From positions 62,001-126,000 of the forward strand of contig JAACJK010000070.1 in assembly GCA_013368325.1 (NCBI GenBank): a DNA stretch of 64,000 nt, written 5' to 3'. Under the pieces are notes generated by a model. That model saw only the letters and a program-made list of their open reading frames with translations. It had not been told where the DNA came from and searched no databases. Position numbers and translations under genes: made by a program. This document shows positions 58,485 to 64,000 of the stretch, piece after piece (the first letter of the stretch is position 1; every line of letters begins with the position of its first letter). This DNA comes from Ephemerocybe angulata (Eukaryota; Basidiomycota; Agaricomycetes; Agaricales; Psathyrellaceae).

Positions 58485-59877
58485 TTAAAGCATCAAAACA
58501 GCCAATCCAACCAAAACCAGAACCCACAGGCCTATTCCCACACGAGTAACCTTCGTTGCCCCATTCTTCGCCCCGCTCTTCGACTCGAGTGTCGTCTGCG
58601 CGATTACAGTCGAGGTCCTCGTCCATATTCCATCCGACCCCAAAGTCTCCTCGCCCCCACTCGTCACGGTCATAGTTGTTGTCGTGGTACTAATCTGCCG
58701 GGTCGTTGCTGAGTCCGACGTCGTGGAGGCGGCACCATCGTTGAGGTATGCCCGAATGTACTTGATCTCCCAGAAAGCGTTGTCATAGTTTGACGGAGGG
58801 CCCAGGACATTGTCGGCGAAGCATGACCCCGTCCCGCCTGGACACGATGATTTGTAGATACTTGGAACCCCAGCCCAGACTCCGCAGAGGGTGGTGAGGA
58901 GCACGAGGGTCTGGGGTTGGAAGTACTTGTTCAAATCGCATCGGTTGGTCGGAAACGCAGCAGACGGCGTGCCCCAGCCCGATATGTCGATTGACGAGGT
59001 CGCAGTCGCGGATTTGAGGTTCTCGGGGATGTCAGGGCGCTAACCACAATATTAATTCGGGCTGTAGACAGAATCGAATCGCACTCACACTGAAGAACCA
59101 GATATTAAAGCCTGTATTCTCCATCACAAGCGCGAATACTCCTCCCCCAGCATCCTTGAACCCCTTCCCATAGCTATTGGGCTTGCTCTCCGCCACCACG
59201 CACCCTGCACCTGTGCTGCAATCGTCCTGGAGCGTCTTCCCCAGTTGCTTCGCCTCGTCACCCTTGAAGCACCCCGGCGTCGTGTGCAGCGCGGCCTGGT
59301 TGTGGTCCATGTTGTTGATAGCCTCGATGATATCGATTTCCCCAGATTTCGGCCACTCGGTTTCGATGCCATACGTCCAGAACGCGGGCCAGACTGAGCA
59401 GCCGTATGGGATGTGCAGCGCGTCGATGACAATGAGGCTGCCCATGCCGTATGAGTGCAGCGATGTGAGTCGAATCTATCCCTCTGTCAGTACTTGGGAT
59501 GAATACCGGGCAGGACCACGTACAGAGTCGCGATTCACGACGGCCCCAGGGGCGCCTAGCGTCAGCGTTGCGGTATTGTCTACCTTGACGATTGCGTTCC
59601 CTGCGTCGTTGATGAACGCCAGTTTCTTTGACACTGCATTTGGTTCGTCGAGGTACGTGACGTTGCCTGGTTCGTCGTGAAGAGAAGAAGTATGGATTAG
59701 TATTCATTCAGGGTCGAATCCGTCGGATATGAAGCGCGTACCCCATGTTGTATTATCGACATTCCCGTAAAACGCCCACTGATCAAAGAATGTCGACCCT
59801 TCATACTGTCGCACGGGTGCATATACCGCCGTCGCTCCCACTGCATAGGCTAGACACAAAACGCCCGCTAATATCAT
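58485..59877 (-). CDS. GH16 family endo-beta-glucanase-like protein with GPI signal (406 aa)
   Basis: Exons on the minus strand: 59877-59742, 59666-59524, 59475-59089, 59039-58485; 1221 bases. A signal peptide (MILAGVLCLAYAVGATAVYA) precedes the mature enzyme. The catalytic motif of GH16, ExDxxE, is present as GEIDIIEAINNMDHNQ with Glu139, Asp141 and Glu144, after the conserved VWPAFWTYG. Further hallmarks are the WFF strand end at the third intron, RPDIPENL, GWGTPSAAFP, and FWEIKYIRAYLND near the C-terminal end of the domain. A Thr/Ser stalk then leads to a C-terminal hydrophobic stretch (VGIGLWVLVLVGLAVLML), the signature of a GPI attachment signal. Expected to hydrolyse or remodel beta-1,3(4)-glucan at the cell wall. 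Catalytic residues are all present. Confidence 0.92.
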
Positions 59878-62800
59878 CGTGTTTTGCTCGTTGTCGTCGT
59901 CGTTACCGGCTGTCGTGGCACCCCGCTCTTTAAGCTTCCCGGCGCACAGAAGAAGAGGAGAAGAAGACCAGAGCGGTTTTACGGTGACTCGAGACCGTAC
60001 AAAGTTCCATCTTCATCTTTTCTTGACATACACATGTGGTCAACGAGAAAGAACTGCGAATGGCGGGGTATTTTTGGGCGCCGCCGAGTCCGGATCGCGG
60101 CCGGTGTCGGGACCATCACAACGTCGTCTTCCTCCCTTGTTCCGCTACCATGATCATCATCCTCCGGGCCTTCAAGAATATCTGGATACTGTATAACTCA
60201 TCGAACCTGGGCAGCGACTCGAATCCTACGAGAGGCATATAGGTGGACCGACTGGGTGTCTTGACGATAGTCTCCAAGTTGACTGTCTGGCCAGACAGTT
60301 GGATCTATGGTCATCCTCGCGTCGTATCTAGGTTTAGCTCGAGAGAAGACAGATTGGGATGCCGTATAGTTGGAGATCGCTACTTTTGTCGCTCTTCGAA
60401 CATTACTGCCCTTCAGGAGGAACCTCGCGACAAAATAGGACCTAGCGGCGCTCGACGTCTATCTAGAGCCCACAAAGGTTCGCTGGATACGTTCTCGGTT
60501 GGTCGCTCTTGGCTTCTGGGTTGTTCAGGGCATCCAAAGTGGCGGTATGTTGACTGGGACTGGGTGTGCGGACTGGCACTCTACCTGTCTCCTGCTTGCC
60601 TCTTCACTTGCGACGTGCAGGGTTCAGCTCGCAGGAAAACGGTGGAGGCGCTGCGGACTCAAAATACAAGAAAAGATAGGTTTTCCTTGAAATAGTGCGC
60701 ATACCAAAACATCATAGCTGCACTTTGGGCTCATTATTACTTCGAAGGTCGGAACCGCACAGTGTCCCCAGTCATTCTCGTGTTCCACCAATCGTAATCC
60801 TTGCTAGTGGGGGGTGAAAGCTCGCTGCACCACGGAGGACATCGAAGCTCTATACTCGTACATCGACAGACTTGACACTCGATGCGGCCCTGGTGGCGTC
60901 TGGGCCTGACCAGGAACCAAGTGGCTGGCTCTGGCTGGACAGGATGCACCCCTGGTTCCTTGGTTCCTCGCATGCCATTATCACCGATTGACTGGGCTGA
61001 AGAGTCGCACAATAGACAACCGAGGGGACATGCTTCATCGATCACTTGTGCACCATCAAGCGAACTCGAAGCCCTGCCTTCCTGCTACTCGTCCTGAGCA
61101 CTACTCCCCTGCTTCCAACGTCGGCGTCTATTGATCATGATGCAGATGGGCACTGCGTCGCAAGTACGTTTGGCCTCTCCTGGTACCGCTTCTCGTCGTC
61201 TCTGATTCTTGGGCTGATCAGTCGTTCACTGGCGCTAAATATGAACGCACGCTCTCGAACCGTCCTTATCTTATCTGAGTGCTTTCCACTGCGTATTCTT
61301 GAATACTCTTCATTCTCATGTGCAACGAGGCCTTGGTGCTGCGCCGGACAGTGACTTATAACCTCGGGGCCACTCCTAACTGCTTGATGCCACGCTCTCC
61401 ATACCAGGCGCGTCTATCTATCGTCGACGTTGGCTCTCCGTCAACCTACATCACTTGGCTTAGAGAATCCCATGCCCTTTGTTTATGATCCAACCCGGAT
61501 GCCTAAGCGCCGCACTATGGTATGTATGGGATCATCAGAGGCCCATATCCCTCATTTCGCGATTCGCCTCTAATCCCGAGTCGAACTCGACGTACGCCTG
61601 CGCTTCTGGAGTGCAGGATTTGCCACTATGCGGGCGGCTCCGATGACATCGCGCGCCCAGTTTCAGCCGCTGCACAATACTTTGCCACCCGGGCCGCCGC
61701 CGCTGCTGTTACTGCCTTGAGCATCGAGGAGAGGGGTGCAATGTACCTGGCAATTGCATGTCGCTCCTTGCGTGTATAGCTCAGGCGGACGTTTACTGAA
61801 CTCTGGCACTCTGGCTGACTTGGCAGTTTTTAGTTTTGATGCTGCAGAGTCTAAGAGTGCCTGATGTTACAAGCTACCGTACTTGACACCGGTGCTCCGT
61901 GCAGGGCTTCAGAAAACAACAACACATCGAGAAACCTCTCACCCAAGGCTCCAGCCTCCTCCCTTCTTTCTACGCACCCGCATCTAGCGCTACGAGCCGC
62001 ACCCACTCACGAACGCGCCGCCGGGTTCCTTGTCTAACCAGGCGTGCGTCCGTTTTGTTTACCTTTCTGTCAACCAGAGCATTGGCACCACGTCCGACCG
62101 CTCGAACGTCGCTCCCTCGCCTCCGCCTCGTCCGTCCGTTTCGGGTCCTTCAATGTGCGTTTGAGGTGGGCTCCCGGTTCAATCGGTCTGTCTTGGTCTG
62201 TCCAAGGGAGCAGCCAGCCTTCAGTCGGTGTAGGCTGTTCGACTGGCTTTGGCGAAGTCAGTCAGGGACTTGATAGACTTTTCAACCTTAGAATGAGTCA
62301 TATCGTTCTAGCGCATACCAGCCACCGGCACCCCTCAGATTACCGCGCTCGTAGACCATATCACCAGATCTTCTCCAGGCTGCCAAATGATGAAATGGAT
62401 CACACAAATGAAGGATACTTCGACTCGCTGGGTGACTCAGGATCTGTCAAGCAAGGTGAGCGCCGCCTGCTACTGCCTCTTCGCTTCGTCGGAGAGTATG
62501 TGCGGGGTTCTAGCGCACGATTAGCGTTGCTCGCGAGCGACTTAGGGATCGATCTGGGGCGGGTGGGCTGGCGTTTGCGGTGGCCTTCCTTGCTCTGGCG
62601 GGTGTCAGATAACCTTGGTGCTAATGAGCGTGGGTGCGGAGGCACCGTGCGAGGCTAGTGGTACAATACCGCCTCGCTGCTCTGTGGTGCTCTCAGGTAT
62701 CTGCGGACCAATATCCGAGTCTTCGCGTCTCGCTAAATGGAATGAGTTGGATTATGCGACTCCAATGGAGCTTAGTGCGCAGCAAGGAGGAATTTGGGTG

Positions 62801-64000
62801 GTGATGAGATGGGGACGGAGGTGCGAGTAGGTGGGTCTTTCTAGGAATCTTGAATTAGCTCGAGGGATCCTTGCAAGCGAGCGAAGACATCGGGGTGGGG
62901 AATACCATCGGACCTGCAGTTTTACACGTGCATACCTCGGGTCTCTCCATCGGGACTATTCTCAAACAACTTGCCCTTGAGCCCGTGTTGCTGCACTGCT
63001 GGGTATCCTTACTTATTTTGACACCACTTTGCTCGCTGCATTATTATATTCTCTTCGCGCGTTGAAGGGGTGCGACGCGACCGACGAAAGAATGAAATGG
63101 TACATGCTTCGACCGGATAGCGTGGTCGCCGTTGCTTCTTTGGAGACATTCTTTCCGAACTCGCCACTGGACAACTTCCATCCGCCATTCCCAACAGAAG
63201 CTAGTACCAGCAAGAAGCACTCTTCCCGTGATCTTTGCGAATTCGAAACGGGAACGGGGAGCTGGATCCGTGAACGATGGCGCCCCTGGCTTTTTATGTG
63301 ACGGACCTGCAAATACATTTCATAGTTTACCCCTCGGTAGGTAGCACAAGCACAATTTTACCTTTGTGCCAATATCCACTGGCCTGAGAAGGGTAGTTTG
63401 GTGTCCCCAAAGGGTATTTCTCGGCAAATGCCGAGAGGACATTGTGGGCGTCTGAATTCGAAGTTAGAGTGTCGGGAACTCGATGGAACCCGGCCCTTGC
63501 TGTACAAACGCGAGGGGACCACGGAGGGAATATGCTTGCTGAGCTGGAATTGTTTGTGAATTCAAGAAGTTGATTCGAAGGGTTGGGGCGCGTGAAGGGT
63601 GCAGTACTAGTACTTGCCGCGCGCGCGAGTAGGTTGGAGCTCATGGATCCCAAGCTTAACCAGAAACAAAGTGTTTATTTAATCAATCTAAGTACCTGGT
63701 CAGGGCGTCAAGCACAGGAACCGATAGACATACTCATGGTACGGTCGCCCATTGGGGTCAGGTCTAGTTTTTGCCGGGCTTCTCATATATCCTTCCCAAC
63801 GAGGGTTAATTTTGACTAATATTGCGACTTCTTGCCGTTTGACGTGGTTCGATCAAAGGGGCCTGCTTGCGGGGTCCTAGCAGCCAGGTCTGGTGGGTAA
63901 GTAGCGCTGGGTATTAGCGCCGGTGAGAGTGACAGGTGGTATTAAGGTGTGGAGGAAGCTGTTGGATCTCTTTATCTCGTAGGCAGGCAAGGGCGAGTAT
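59878..64000. other. about 4.1 kb without a convincing gene
   Basis: Includes the GH16 promoter. Frames examined: 60243-60695 and its overlapping frame at 60499-60690 (hydrophobic LVALGFWVVQG stretch), 61046-61354, 62044-62658, 63029-63301, 63583-63819; none shows a family or a consistent exon chain. An 18-bp palindrome lies at 60282-60299. A weak two-exon candidate is listed separately at 62293-62658. Confidence 0.45.
62293..62658 (+). CDS. weak candidate: two-exon small protein (70 aa)
   Basis: Exon 62293-62455 ends at a GTGAGC donor; exon 62609-62658 starts after a GTGTCAG acceptor and ends in TAG, joined in phase 1. The protein begins MSHIVLAHTSHRHPSDYRAR and is unlike any family that I know. 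The 153-nt intron is longer than most introns in this window. Upstream sequence is pyrimidine-rich, like a fungal promoter. This could equally be noncoding. Confidence 0.2.
   Translation: MSHIVLAHTSHRHPSDYRARRPYHQIFSRLPNDEMDHTNEGYFDSLGDSGSVKQGERRLLLPLRFVGEYVRGSSARLALLASDLGIDLGRVGWRLRWPSLLWRVSDNLGANERGCGGTVRG

Noticed and set aside
60282..60299. 18-bp perfect palindrome ACTGTCTGGCCAGACAGT
   Set aside because: Real in sequence, but a palindrome of this length is expected about once in a few hundred kb, so it is not remarkable by itself.
60243..60695. Possible membrane protein exon (LVALGFWVVQGIQSGG)
   Set aside because: Frame is interrupted upstream, no consistent exon chain, no recognised family.

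Overview
The window is nuclear DNA of a filamentous basidiomycete, most likely an Agaricomycete. Genes are dense and lie on both strands. They are cut by many short GT-AG introns of about 45-65 bases with CTRAY-type branch sites. The gene content fits: Cdc7 kinase, a DDX60/Ski2-like helicase, a WBP2-like GRAM protein, a GH16 glucanase with a GPI signal, and a large set of DUF6533 membrane proteins, a family known mainly from mushroom-forming fungi. I recognised no intact transposase, reverse transcriptase or viral gene.

Layout. 1-9000 is housekeeping: the C-terminal 1041 residues of a DDX60-like helicase (+), CDC7 (-), an intron-containing tRNA-Arg, and a mitochondrial DUF1992 protein (+). 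9.7-56.5 kb is dominated by an array of DUF6533 multi-pass membrane proteins: three genes on + (9701-13784 and 19889-21494), three on - (23713-37296), and three more on + (46288-56457), with at least two clear remnants and one doubtful one. Between them sit ordinary single-copy genes: a 593-residue hypothetical protein, two secreted/TM proteins with a beta-sandwich-like ectodomain, WBP2, an F-box protein, mitochondrial MetRS, RRP7, a half HMG-box protein, a small Kre9/Knh1-like secreted protein, and two more tRNA-Arg genes. 57.0-59.9 kb carries a small four-span membrane protein and the GH16 enzyme. The last 4 kb hold nothing convincing.

Main observation. Nine DUF6533 paralogues could each be assembled by hand into an in-frame 297-360 residue protein of 12 or 13 exons. 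Every one needs a 6-nucleotide internal exon (TAY CTN or TAC ATH, coding Tyr-Leu or Tyr-Ile) followed by a 24-nucleotide exon, both inside the first membrane segment. The other internal exon lengths (33, 94/97, 57/60, 33, 77, 55, 96-99, about 111, 67-79) and phases are also kept, apart from a few lost introns. Automatic gene finders will tend to break these genes. The biochemical role of the family is not known to me; surface sensing or transport would be guesses.

Coordinates of spliced genes run from start codon to stop codon; exon limits are in the evidence. All splice calls were made by reading the sequence and checking phase, not from transcripts.
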